Shown: positions 1 through 9,929, numbered from the stretch's first letter. The stretch: DNA of 64,000 bases from Dryomyza anilis (GCA_951804985.1 OX638136.1:9303852-9367851), one strand, 5' to 3'. Notes: generated by a model from the letters alone, not told the origin. A program made the numbers and translations.

Positions 1-1617
1 AAACCAGTTTTAAACCGGTATAAAACCGAAACCGTTAATTTTGGTTTTGGATATCAGTTTATTCCTGATTTTCGTATAACGGTTTCGGTTTAAAAAATGA
101 AACGATTTTAAACGGATTTCGGTTACGGTTTCAATCCTTGTTTTCAACTAAATTCAATATAAATTCGAAATACTTATTTAGCGCGAGAATTCAGCACAAC
201 ATAAAAATATACATTTATATAATTTATATTTTTTCAAAAATTAATAATCCAAATACATTCTGACTTATGGTTTGCAATTTAATATAGTTTGACAACGAAA
301 TTTTTCAATTTCTATTAGTTTTCTGCTATAGTTTTTAGTGCGGCCTCTATGATTGAAATAATATAACAAAATTTGTGAATATTCAAAGTACATACAGTTA
401 CTCACAAAATTGAGTGTACACGTATAACAACAGAAATAAAACTAATTTTTAACAACAATAAAGAAATTTTTTTTGCAAAATAAATTTTTATATTAAAAGT
501 GCATATTATAGTTACAGTTATTAAGAAGAAATATTTATAAATTATAATATCCATGTCCCCTGGAATTACAATAATATAAAGATACCATTTTCGAATACAC
601 AAAGTTAAGCGTACATTCAAATTTTAGACAATCTAAGATGTTGCCGGTTATCGCAACTTCACAAATATTCTGTTGGTAACAGTTACATCAAGAACCATTC
701 TATATATAAACCTTTTAAAACAAATGATCTTTTCAAAACGTGTCACACTTTACTCCAGCCTATCCTATATAATTTACTAATACAATAATTAAAAAACCAA
801 TATCATTAAAATTTGAATCATTATTTTGAAGTTTTGTTTTGCAGTTTTTTATTTTGGGAACTCCAAATTCTATTAAATGACATTTTAACATGCCTAGTAC
901 TTAAGATCTTCTATATAAAATAAAATATACTTTTTTGTTTCTTTTTATACTTTTTTAAAACCCGTTTTAAACCGGTACAAAACCGAAACCGTTAATTTCG
1001 GTTTTGGATATCAGTTTATTCCTGATTTTCGTATAACGGTTTCGGTTTAAAAAATGAAACGATTTTAAACGGATTTCGGTTACGGTTTCAATCCTTGCTT
1101 TCAACTAAATTCAATATAAAGTCGAAATACTTATTTAGCGCGAGAATTCAGCACAACATAAAAATATACATTTATATAATTTATATTTTTTCAAAAATTA
1201 ATAATCCAAATACATTCTGACTTACTGTTTGAAATTTAATATAGTTTGACAACGAAATTTTTCAATTTCTAATAGTTTTATGCTATAGTTTTTAGTGCGG
1301 CCTCTATGATTGAAATAATATAACAAAATTTGTGAATATTCAAAGTACATACAGTTACTCACAAAATTGAGTGTACACGTATAACAGAAATAAAACTAAT
1401 TTTTAACAACAATAAAGAAATTTTTTTTGCAAAATAAATTTTTATATTAAAAGTGCATATTATAGTTACAGTTATTAAGAAGAAATATTTATAAATTATA
1501 ATATCCATGTCCCCTGGAATTACAATAATATAAAGATACCATTTTCGAATACACAAAATTAAGCGTACATTCAAATTTTAGACAATCTAAGATGTTTGCC
1601 GGTTATCGCAACTTCAC
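1..1617. repeat. 957-bp tandem duplication, about 1.7 copies
   Basis: The sequence beginning at base 1 (AAACC.GTTTTAAACCGGTA) starts again at about 958 and runs almost unchanged to about 1617, where it breaks off. The differences are scattered substitutions and a few 1-3 base indels, so the duplication is fairly recent. Each unit opens with repeated ACCGGT/ACCGAAACC motifs. The 15-base string AAACCGAAACCGTTA (about 25-40) recurs inverted as TAACGGTTTCGGTTT (about 78-92), so the unit head can form a hairpin. The short open frames seen in both copies on the minus strand (402-620, 1359-1574) are AT-rich and have no recognisable domain; I do not call them genes. Confidence 0.9.
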
Positions 1618-1698
1618 AAATGCAAACAGCCACAAATTATTTAACGATTTTAGTGTCAATTGACGATTGAAAATTTGTGTATTCACATTATTCTTAAA

Positions 1699-1791
1699 AT
1701 GGAGCGCAAAAGAACAGAAACCGATTTGTCTACTAGAAATCTTATTATAAAACTGTGCTGTGAAGGAAAATCGTACCGTGAAATTATAATA
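1699..1791 (+). pseudogene. Tc1/mariner transposase, N-terminal stub
   Basis: An ATG at 1699 opens a frame reading MERKRTETDLSTRN then LIIKLCCEGKSYREI. This matches the start of the first helix-turn-helix of Tc1-like transposases, where the usual pattern is R..I..L...GKS..EIA. Only about 31 residues remain. The frame then runs into an ATA-triplet tract and unrelated DNA, so the second helix-turn-helix, the DDE catalytic core and the right inverted repeat are missing. The family assignment rests on this one motif. The stub is interrupted by a retroelement tail and then by the SINE that starts at 1887. Confidence 0.6.
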
Positions 1792-1871
1792 ATAATAATA
1801 GAGTTTAGCTATTTCGCACTTTCTCAAACACTCAGCCAGGAACGTACTCGGTACAGATGTTTTATTAAATG
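1783..1871 (-). mobile_element. Possible 5'-truncated retroelement tail with (ATT)n end, minus strand
   Basis: Read on the minus strand, this stretch ends in GCTAAACTC followed by (ATT)n. That resembles the 3' end of the SINE at 1887-2193, which ends GCCAAACTATT and ATT repeats. It begins exactly where the Tc1 transposase frame is lost. A severely 5'-truncated LINE or SINE inserted in the transposase would explain both facts. The left limit and any target duplication are uncertain. Confidence 0.3.
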
Positions 1872-1886
1872 TATAGTTATAATATA

Positions 1887-2193
1887 GACGCGGTAGCTCA
1901 GTGGTTAGTGCGTTGGACTGCGATCCCAAAAGGTCCCCGGTTCAAGCCTGGACTGGGGCTAACAACATCTTATCATAGAAACATTTTTCTATACCGCGCT
2001 ACCTCTCGTCAGTAAATGACAAACCTACGAGAGTAAAACCATTGCCTATGAAAAAGCTCTCACCCGCCGTTTGGATTCGGCAATAAACTGTAGGTCCACT
2101 TTGAGTACAAATATAACACGCACATCTCAAAATGGTGAGAGAGCTCGGCCGAAGTTCTATACTGGACTGTAGCGCCAAACTATTATATATTAT
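1887..2193 (+). mobile_element. tRNA-derived SINE, copy 1
   Basis: A tRNA-like head carries an RNA polymerase III A box (TAGCTCAGTGG at about 1893) and a B box (GGTTCAAGCC at about 1939), spaced as in a tRNA. A tRNA-unrelated body of about 230 bp follows, with a short irregular ATT-rich end after GCCAAAC. It is flanked by a 15-bp direct repeat with one mismatch: TATAGTTATAATATA at 1872-1886 and TATAGTTAAAATATA at 2194-2208. That is the signature of target-primed reverse transcription. The anticodon-loop position reads CTGCGAT, weakly suggesting a tRNA-Arg(GCG) ancestor. It has no coding capacity and would depend on a partner LINE. A second copy lies at 35020-35330. Confidence 0.9.
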
Positions 2194-2365
2194 TATAGTT
2201 AAAATATAAAATATTTTCTTTTCTCACAGCTAATACCAAGAGAGTTTTTATGTTAGTGAAAACATTATCTGGAAATATTTACCAATTATTTGGCAAAGAC
2301 AATTCACAACATGTATTGTATATACATCACAAATTAATAAAATTTTTATTATACAATATAGAATA

Positions 2366-2719
2366 TTAGTATATGCGTCGCAGATTACTTTTAAGAGTTA
2401 ATTTGTAGACGTAGAGAGAACAGTTGTTTGCAAAGGTACACATGCGATTAAAAGGAGCACCTGTACCATAGTTTCTTCTATTAAAAGGTATATAAAAAAT
2501 ATTAGTATTAGTACGAATACTTCTACGATTGTTATTGATTTTAAAACAGTTTAAGAGCTCAGGAGAGTCTATTATTCCTGTAGATAGCTGATGTATATAT
2601 ACAATATCTGCATTTTTTCTCCTTACTTCTAAGGGTTGCAGACCTATTAAGATCAATAAGGTGGTAGATTATTACGATCTACCCAATTAAAATGGTTTAA
2701 TCCAAATCTAATCTAACCT
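2366..2719 (-). pseudogene. LINE (Jockey/CR1-like) ORF2, C-terminal part
   Basis: The minus strand reads, across small frame breaks, LNWVDRNNLPPY, SRLILIGLQPLEVRRKNADI and then SPELLNCF and YGTGAPFNRM. These are hallmarks of the C-terminal region that follows the reverse transcriptase of Jockey/CR1-like non-LTR elements (LPPY.SR..LI....LE.RR, SPELL, NYG...P.NRM). It is the downstream continuation of the RT fragment at 4484-5300; the two halves are separated by a DINE-1-like insertion. Stop codons and frameshifts show it is dead. The 3' end of the element is not clear below 2366. Confidence 0.75.
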
Positions 2720-3523
2720 TTTTATACCCTACACCTATGAGGTACAGGGTATATTAACTTTGTGCATATATTGTAACGCCCCTTAGGACGCGTGTCCGGT
2801 ATGGAAAAGTATATATATTCTTGATCAGCATCACTACCCGAGTCCGCTTAGCCATGTCCGTCTTGCTGTCTTGCTGTCCGAATACAGAATAACTTGAGAT
2901 ATACTGATCAGAATGCGATGAAATTTCGACTCATTATATTTTAGTCAAAAGTAGGAACTGAGTTTGAAAATCAACCAAATCGGTCAACGGACACACCCAC
3001 CTCCCATACAAGTAACTTGTATATAACTCTTTCGGAACTAATAACTCGAAAAGTATTCAAGGTATAGTTATAAAATTTAAAAGATATTGTTATAATTCAC
3101 CTAAAAATATGTGGTCCAAAAATGAGCGTGATCCGCCCACTTTTTTTTATTATTTCCCGGGTTTTCATAGTGAAAATTTGATTCGTAAATTATTAAAATA
3201 AAATCTATGAATTATAAGCCTTTCAAAATTTTAAATATGGACGTTGTCCGCCCAATTATATGTTTCTGTTTTTTTTTTATTAGTTTGTTTTACTTTTATA
3301 TAAATGTTTTAATTTATGGGGATATAAGACGTAAATTTCTGATATGTGAATAATATTCTGAGGGTGGGGAGGTTCAGCATAATTAAAAACTTTAAGGTAT
3401 GCAATTAATTATCCCACATTAATATCCCCACCAAAGGTGTAGGGTATTCCATTGTCGGGCCCGACCGACTATATAAATTCGCCACATGTGACCGAACTTA
3501 CACATGTGACCTAACTTTCCCAA
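2720..3523 (+). mobile_element. DINE-1/INE-1-like (Helentron-type) element A
   Basis: The element opens with TTTTATACCCTACACC, then the inverted partner GGGTATATTAACTTTGTG, and has the family core TATATATTCTTGATCAGCAT and the GTCCGTCTTGCTGTC run. Near its right end are GTGTAGGGTATT and the hairpin GTCGGGCCCGACCGACTATA. These are the signatures of the DINE-1/INE-1 group, which is related to Helitron-like elements and does not code for protein. It sits inside a minus-strand LINE RT gene. LINE coding DNA resumes immediately on the right (minus strand SHISRIEIIQ) and on the left (LRFGLNHFNW out of frame), which fixes its limits to within about 10 bp. Confidence 0.85.
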
Positions 3524-3705
3524 CTCGTTTGAATTATTTCAATTCGGCTAATATGAGATGTATACATTGGAGACCAGACTATAGAAGCATATTCATGGTG
3601 TGGTCGCACCAATGTGGTATATAATGTTTGTGTCACTAATGTGTTGTTGAACTCTTTGGCCCAAGTTTTTCAACTCCCAGCATTGCAAACGCTTTACTGC
3701 AAATA
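3524..3705 (-). pseudogene. LINE RT segment, duplicated copy
   Basis: The minus strand encodes, with a frame break, NNTLVTQTLYTTLVRPH.EYASLVWSP.Y, the block after the catalytic YADD region of Jockey/CR1-like reverse transcriptases (usual form LVRP.LEYAS..W.P). The same DNA is present at 4484-4653, where it is continuous with the rest of the LINE. This copy exists only because of the tandem duplication. Confidence 0.75.
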
Positions 3706-4483
3706 TGTAACGCCCCTTAGGACGCGTGTCCGGTATGGAAAAGTATATATATTCTTGATCAGCATCACTACCCGAGTCCGCTTAGCCATGTCCGTCTATC
3801 TGTCTGTCCGTCTTGCTGTCTTGCTGTCCGAATACAGAATAACTTGAGATATACTGATCAGAATGCGATGAAATTTCGACTCATTATATTTTAGTCAAAA
3901 GTAGGAACTGAGTTTGAAAATCAACCAAATCGGTCAACGGACACACCCACCTCCCATACAAGTAACTTGTATATAACTCTTTCGGAACTAATAACTCGAA
4001 AAGTATTCAAGGTATAGTTATAAAATTTAAAAGATATTGTTATAATTCACCTAAAAATATGTGGTCCAAAAATGAGCGTGATCCGCCCACTTTTTTTTAT
4101 TATTTCCCGGGTTTTCATAGTGAAAATTTGATTCGTAAATTATTAAAATAAAATCTATGAATTATAAGCCTTTCAAAATTTTAAATATAGACGTTGTCCG
4201 CCCAATTATATGTTTCTGTTTTTTTTTTATTAGTTTGTTTTACTTTTATATAAATGTTTTAATTTATGGGGATATAAGACGTAAATTTCTGATATGTGAA
4301 TAATATTCTGAGGGTGGGGAGGTTCAGCATAATTAAAAACTTTAAGGTGTGCAATTAATTATCCCACATTAATATCCCCACCAAAGGTGTAGGGTATTCC
4401 ATTGTCGGGCCCGACCGACTATATAAATTCGCCACATGTGACCGAACTTACACATGTGACCTAACTTTCCCAACTCGTTTGAA
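3706..4483 (+). mobile_element. DINE-1-like element A, duplicated part
   Basis: This is the second copy of the element at 2720-3523, lacking its first 50 or so bases because the duplication starts inside it. Core, microsatellite and terminal GTCGGGCCCGACCGACTATA hairpin are intact. The GTCTGTCCG tract is longer than in the first copy, as expected of this unstable part of DINE-1-like elements. Confidence 0.8.
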
Positions 4484-5300
4484 TTATTTCAATTCGGCTA
4501 ATATGAGATGTATACATTGGAGACCAGACTAGAGAAGCATATTCATGGTGTGGTCGCACCAATGTGGTATATAATGTTTGTGTCACTAATGTGTTGTTGA
4601 ACTCTTTGGCCCAAGTTTTTCAACTCCCAGCATTGCAAACGCTTTACTGCAAATTATATCAATATGAACATTAAAAGTCAGCTTATCATCAATCAAACAC
4701 TATGCCAAGATCCTTAATAAAGTCAACTCGGTGTAGAGTTTGATTAGAAATTCTGTAATTGAAACATAGTTTTGATCTTATTCGAGTAAATGATATTGTT
4801 TGTCATTTGCTTGCATTTAATATTAAGCTGTTTTTTTGACACCAAACTTCAAAGGACTTCAGATCATCATAAAGTAATTCACAATCGTCCTCTTTTTTTA
4901 TTTCTTTATACAGTTTCATATCGTCAGCATATATGAGCAAACGAGAACTGGTGATGCTATGTGTGGTGATGCCCTCAGATAAGATTCCACCCAGTCTAGA
5001 AAATACTGAGGAAACCCTAGCAGTTTCAATTTAAATATAATTAGTTTATGTGAAAGTTTATCAAAAGCCTTACTGAAATCAGTGTAAATGCAATCAACTT
5101 GGTTTCGTAATTCAATTGAACGTAGACTAAAGCTAGTAAAGTCCAGGGATTAGAGACTGTTGATCTACTATTTACAAAGCCATGTTGACGGGTGTCAATA
5201 ATATCATGACAATGTTTTTTTATGGACTAATAAACCATTCGTTTGAAAAGTTTAGGAATACAAGATAATTTTGCGATTGGTCGATAGCACAGTGCAGCAA
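4484..5300 (-). pseudogene. LINE (Jockey/CR1-like) reverse transcriptase, middle part
   Basis: Reading the minus strand from about 5290 downward, RT blocks appear in order: YRPIAKLSCIPKLF, then HGFVNSRST, then DCIYTDFSKAFDKLSHKL, then the catalytic block IYADDMKLYKEI at about 4935, then ISFTR and IKDLGIVFD, then IDIICSKAFAMLG. Order and wording match Jockey/CR1-like LINE reverse transcriptases, with YADD as the active site. Several in-frame stops and frameshifts, including a double stop after GIVFD, show it is inactive, and the N-terminal endonuclease is not seen. It belongs to the same LINE as 2366-2719. Confidence 0.8.
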
Positions 5301-5385
5301 AAGCACACCTTTTTTTTGGTGCCAGAGATTTGACAATTTTTTTAGCATCCTTGAGTAATCTCCAGAAATTCCACCCAAGAAACTT

Positions 5386-5763
5386 ATGCCCTATCACGTC
5401 AGGTTTACGAGATATATGACCATAAAGGTCCTAAAGTGACCGTGATATTCCCGTTGATTTATTGAGAAAACTGTAGCAGTTATGGATTTGTTGTCTGAGA
5501 ATCAAATGAAGACACTGTCCAAGGCATCATATCTGTAGTACTTATTAAATTTCTATCTCGTGCTTTTAATACCAAAATTAATGATTTTCAAAGGATCAAT
5601 CTACATAATCGACCAATATCATATTAAGGAGTTAAAAATGTATCATATTCTCTATGGAAAAATATTCTGCATAAAAAAACATAAAAAGTGCCCAAATAAG
5701 TCAAAGCCGTACGACGAATAGTTTTTCTAAAACTGATCACTGCAAAGTATTTTTTTTATATGA
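5386..5763. repeat. Diverged ~417-bp repeat, copy A (interrupted)
   Basis: The segment beginning CTTATGCCCTATCACGTCAGG and containing TCTATCTCGTGCTTTTAA resembles 6480-6896 and 6897-7200, which contain CTTATGTTCTATCACGTCAGG and CTTATGTCCTATCTCGTCAG at matching positions. This copy is cut at its right side by the DINE-1-like element starting at 5764. No coding potential is seen. The family is unknown to me. Confidence 0.55.
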
Positions 5764-6452
5764 TTTTTATACCCTACACTAAGAGTGAAAGGGTATATTC
5801 AGTTTGGTACGCCATTTGTAACACCCAGAAGGAAGCATCTCCGGTATAGAAAAATATATATATTCTTGATCAGCATGACCTCCTGAGTCGGTTTAGCGAT
5901 GTCCGTCTGTTTGTCTGTTGAAATTCCTACTACTTTTAAAATTGAAGAGCTAGATAAATGAAACTTATAACTTAGATACCTACGCTGTATGTGCGAAAAA
6001 ATTGGCGAGATCGGTCCATTTTGACCTATGATCCGACCACTTATGTTCAAATACCTCATATAAAATGTACGTATAAACATCAATTTTTATATATACGTGC
6101 TTAGGTAAACTTTTTTGGTCAAATATATATTGACATCATGCTCAAATACATGATAATAATGTTTTCCGGAGAAAAGACTTGTGGTTCACACAAAAAAAAA
6201 ACCGAAATTCGGTACACCTACCAATTTGTAAATATGGGTATCAAATGAATGGAAATTCTTCAGCGATTGAATTTTTGTAGTTATTTTCAGGATTCGTATA
6301 CCCTGGTGAACTATATATCACTTTGAATGGTAACCACACATATGTGTAGGGTATTTATAGTCGGCTTAGACGAACTATAATTTTGATAATCCTAACTATC
6401 ATAATTACACCTTGTTTAAAATTTCCCATGTGATCTAACCTTCTCAACTGGT
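5764..6452 (+). mobile_element. DINE-1-like element B
   Basis: It starts TTTTATACCCTACACTAAGAG, has the inverted GGGTATATTCAG, then GTAACACCCAGAAGGAAGCATC (close to the INE-1 consensus here), the core TATATATTCTTGATCAGCAT, a short GTCTGTTTGTCTGTTG tract and a terminal TATAGTCGGC...GAACTATA stem. After the stem comes a tail (TTTCCCATGTGATCTAACCTTCTCAACTGG) that is shared with elements A and C, so I extend the element to about 6452. It is a different subfamily from A and nearly the same as C at 19288-20003. Confidence 0.85.
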
Positions 6453-6479
6453 TTATTTTTATTTTATATGAAACCTTTA

Positions 6480-7200
6480 GCGATGCCAGCGATTTGGCTT
6501 TATTTTTAATATACTGAATGTGTCAAAAAGATGTTCATACTATAAACTTATGTTCTATCACGTCAGGATTTGTAGGTATTGACCCCCAAATATCCCATAT
6601 ATCCTTCATTTTCATAGCAGAATTTCTGGAAACCGGTATAAGATACGATTTTATTGACTAAGCAGCAATTGTAGGCATCTGCCTAAAGATCCTTTTTTTA
6701 GTACGTTTTAATTTTCTATCTCGTCCTTAAATCATCAATTTTAAGGATTTTCAAAAGATCGCCGCAGTTAATTGGCCAAATTTATATGAAGAACTAATAA
6801 ATGTATTATATTAAGCACTGAATGTAAATTTTTCAAATTTTCATAAGTACAAAAACTATAACGGATAGTTGTATAGGAATAGTCATAATTTTTACTGGTT
6901 CCATCGATTTGGCTTCATTTTAAATATCATTAACGTGTCAAATATATTAATGTATTGTAAACTTATGTCCTATCTCGTCAGCATTTCGAGGAATTGACCA
7001 CTAAACATATTTGGAATCCATAAAATTTTTACTAACATTTCAAGAAAATGGTATTAGATTTGCAATCGTTGTATGAGAACCGAATATTGACATTAACCCA
7101 ACCTTCATATTTGTGTATTTCAAAATATCACCTCGTCCTTGTAACAATGTAGGACATTTTTTTGAGCTATAAATTCTTAAAGAAACTAAGTAAATAAAAC
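6480..7200. repeat. Diverged ~417-bp tandem repeat, copies B and C
   Basis: GATTTGGCTTTATTTTTAATAT at about 6490 recurs as GATTTGGCTTCATTTTAAATAT at about 6907, and the CTTATGT.CTATC.CGTCAG block recurs with the same 417-bp spacing. The two copies have diverged by roughly a quarter. The last copy is partial. Position and spacing suggest a tandem array with copy A at 5386, split by DINE-1-like element B. Confidence 0.6.
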
Positions 7201-7235
7201 ATCTTTTGTTTATTTATTTTTATAAAATGTTATAG

Positions 7236-8845
7236 TCAACATTCATCGCTGCTGCTTTCCTCCAATAAATTCCAGCGCATTTCAGCTAATAAGGAATTTA
7301 GATTTTTGCCAGCATACCAAGCCTCCATTGGTGCAGCTATTTGATGAAATTGCTCACCATGTTCATCTGACTCGGTTGATGTTTGGATTTCAAGAATATC
7401 AAGATTGGAGTGTAAAATATGAATTTTTAAAGACATATGTACATTAATTATTTCAAAATTCTTTAACATTTATTTTATTATTTGCAGGAAATTTGTTGAT
7501 CGTTGAATCCTTAGGCACTGATGAATGACTTCTTTGACGCTTCTCCATGCGTTTCTATGACTGGGAATCAAGAGTTCTTCAAATAGCGTATCTTTCTCAA
7601 GCTTACGAATATCTGGCCCTGCTACTACGCCTAATAAAATATTATAAATATATATTACAATACAATAACGGATAGACTTATATACCTTCGCTGAGCTTCG
7701 CTATGCTAAGCTTTGAAAAAATAGTCAACATTCTTTGAAAGGCTTGCTGTTGCATAAAGATTTAATAAAATTTTTAACAATGCCCAGTTTTATGTGTAGA
7801 GGTGGTATTAAAATGTTCTCTTTTCGCACGAAAGGAGCATTTATAATATTCGATTTGTTTAACGAAACAACATCTCTATCTTTCCAATTATGTTGGTCAT
7901 AATGGTTTCCCTTATATCTGGTATCCCATAAACACAAATAACACATGTTTTTCGTATATCCAGTCTGCAAACCACTCAACAATGCAATTACTTTAAAATC
8001 GGCACAAATACGCCAGCTTTGTAGTTGACAGAATCCAAAATTTGCTTCAAGCTCTCGTATGTTTCTTTTGTGTTTGTGCTAAGTGCAATAGGTACGGCAT
8101 TTTTCGAATTGTTAAAATACAGCAATACAACTTTTAATGAATTCTTCGAAGCATCAATAAATAAACGCCAATATGTAGCATCATACTCATTTTTAATCGC
8201 AGCCATAAGTCCACATATGTTGTTACAATAAGCAAATGTATTCTCAACATTTAAAGTAAAAAAAAAAATAATAAATGGCGAATTGCGTCTACGGTAAGAT
8301 GTAGCGTTGACACCTTTTGCTAAAATATTAACCGATGTCAAGTGACTTGCTAATATTTCTGATTTACCTTTGTATTTAAACGACGTTGAGTAATTTCAAT
8401 GTGTTCGCATGATATTAAATCTATTGAAGGCATAAATTCATAATGTAGTCCCACAGTTTTTGCACCTTCTGATTCATCGACATAATGTTCGGTAGGACTG
8501 GGACAGTTTGGAACTGGCACATAATCGGAATGTAAAATTGGAATTTGAGCAGACATCACTTCTTTATATGTTTTATACTGACGCGTGCGTTTGTTGTGCC
8601 CAATAATTGTCTGCAGCATGCGTACCAGGATCAGACCAAATCATAGGAACACCAAATTTAAACTTTTTGCGCTTGCCAATCTTAGTTCTTTATCGCAAGC
8701 TAAGCAAATTTTTGTTGGTACCCAATTGATATTTGGTATAAATGGTATACCAAAATATCGCTCGTATCTTTTAGCACAATCTATTGAAATCTTCCGCTTA
8801 CTTGCTATAGGCGTATATTTGTTAAACCATGATGACTTTAATTGA
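7236..8845 (-). pseudogene. Broken member of an uncharacterised multi-copy arthropod gene family
   Basis: Read on the minus strand, pieces in different frames line up in one protein order: CLACDKEL (possible zinc site), KFKFGVPMIWSDPGTH, IPILHSDYVPVPNCPSP, VNATSYRRRNSPF, CNNICGLM and YWRLFIDASKNSLKVVLL, then GLQTGYTKNMCYLCLWDTR, PPLHIKLGIVKNF, VVAGPDIRKL, MSLKIHILHSNLD, and finally DEHGEQFHQ and MEAWYAGK. I recognise this pattern from unnamed proteins that recur many times in aphid, ant, hydra and other genomes (FGVPM.W, WRLFIDSSK, KYPCFLCMWDSR, PPLHIKLG, DEHGERFHQD). No function is established; copy number suggests a transposon gene. About five single-base frameshifts break this copy near 8665, 8615, 8360, 7985 and 7730. 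A GT-AG intron (7631-7685) interrupts it in frame. Confidence 0.75.
7631..7685 (-). other. 55-bp spliceosomal intron in the broken gene
   Basis: On the minus strand the exon ends AGCGAAG, the intron begins GTATATAAG and ends TTTTATTAG, and the next exon starts GCGTAGTAGCAGGG. Joining the two gives the unbroken reading SEGVVAGPDIRK, which fits the family. The intervening 55 bp is AT-rich and contains in-frame stops. Its length is typical for fly introns. Confidence 0.7.
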
Positions 8846-8849
8846 TAAA

Positions 8850-9379
8850 TTAATAATGATTTAATTGAGATTTAGATTAAGTGTTAGTATATAAGTTTTA
8901 GTTATTTTAATTTTAAAGTCAGTTGTTATTAAATTTAGAGAAGTGAGTTCAAAGTTGAACATTAAAAAGAAGTACAATAAAACTGAAATAAAAAGGATAA
9001 TATTAAAATGAAGTAAGTGGTTTTATTTATAAGATGTCTTGTTTTAGATGATGAAATAGGGATATTTAATACTAATAATGGGTACTGAAAATGTACTGAA
9101 ACGCGTTCATTACTTTGTTCATTACTTTTATGGGGCGGAATCTCCATTATTAGCAGAGACGGGACTTTGTAATTGAGAATTGATTTTGAATGGAATTGAG
9201 CAAAACAAATAATAAAAAAATTGAATTGAAGCAAAGCAATTTACTTAAAAAACATATAAATTAATTTGAAATTTTGGCCTCAATTCACTGTAGTAGAAAT
9301 CTGCTATCATAGTAGAAAAATGAGTTTGAACTCAATTTGAAATTCTGAATAGTAGACTCTCTACTGAAAATATTGAAAT
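8850..9379. other. AT-rich interval, no gene seen
   Basis: Both strands are AT-rich with only short open frames that show no domain. Several TAGTAGAAAT-type words occur near 9290-9350, just before the 171-bp tandem repeat, and may be decayed repeat units. Otherwise I see nothing. Confidence 0.5.
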
Positions 9380-9720
9380 ATGTCAAAATTATGTTCCACA
9401 TGCAGAGATATCAGAAAAATCAATGCCATTGATATTCTTCATAGTAGAAATTGATAGATTTTGAGTGAAAATGTTCTACTAAAGCTGTCAAACTCTGCAG
9501 ATATTATATTATTGTCTGTTGACAAATTTTGTTAGAGTTTATAATCTAATATGTCAGAATTAGGTTCCACATGCAGATATAGCAGAAAAATCAATGCGAT
9601 TGATATTCTTCATAGTAGAAATTGATAGATTTTGAGTGAAAATGTTCTACTAAAGCTGTCAAACTCTGCAGATATTAAATTATTGTCTGTTGTCAAATTT
9701 TGTAAGAGTTTATAATATAA
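9380..9720. repeat. 171-bp tandem repeat, two copies
   Basis: TGTCAAAATTATGTTCCACATG at 9381 and TGTCAGAATTAGGTTCCACATG at 9552 open two nearly identical units of about 171 bp. Each contains ATTGATATTCTTCATAGTAG and GTCAAACTCTGCAGATATT. The second unit ends at about 9720. Unit length is in the range of nucleosome-sized satellites, but only two copies are present here. Confidence 0.85.
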
Positions 9721-9929
9721 AAATTACATTCTCCATTTAAAAGAACATGTGTTTACTTTTAGCGTTTCGAAGCTTTCAACAATTAAAAAATGAATTTTGC
9801 CGCAGTATTTGCTAGTAATAAATAATTTTAAGCTATTTGCTTAACCGTGCTTTTTACAGTTCAAACAATTAATTTATTTAATTGTTCATTGTTATGTTAA
9901 AGATAGCAAGAACGGCCCGATCGACAGAT

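Larger units (their letters stand above)
2772..4653. repeat. Tandem duplication (934 bp + 948 bp) of element plus flanking LINE
   Basis: The stretch from TGTAACGCCCCTTAGGACG at 2772 to about 3705 repeats at 3706-4653 with very few changes; the second copy has one extra CTGTCTGTCCGT-type block. The unit holds the right five-sixths of the DINE-1-like element and about 180 bp of the LINE RT gene. The duplication therefore happened after insertion of the element, most simply by unequal exchange or template switching. High identity suggests it is young. Confidence 0.9.

Noticed and set aside
1..130. Telomere-associated repeat
   Set aside because: ACCGGT and ACCGAAACC words recur, but there is no regular short tandem array; flies use other telomere structures.
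1887..1960. tRNA gene
   Set aside because: The head has A and B boxes but poor stems, and it is followed by a long body, an ATT-rich tail and a target duplication, as in its second copy at 35020. It is a SINE, not a tRNA gene.
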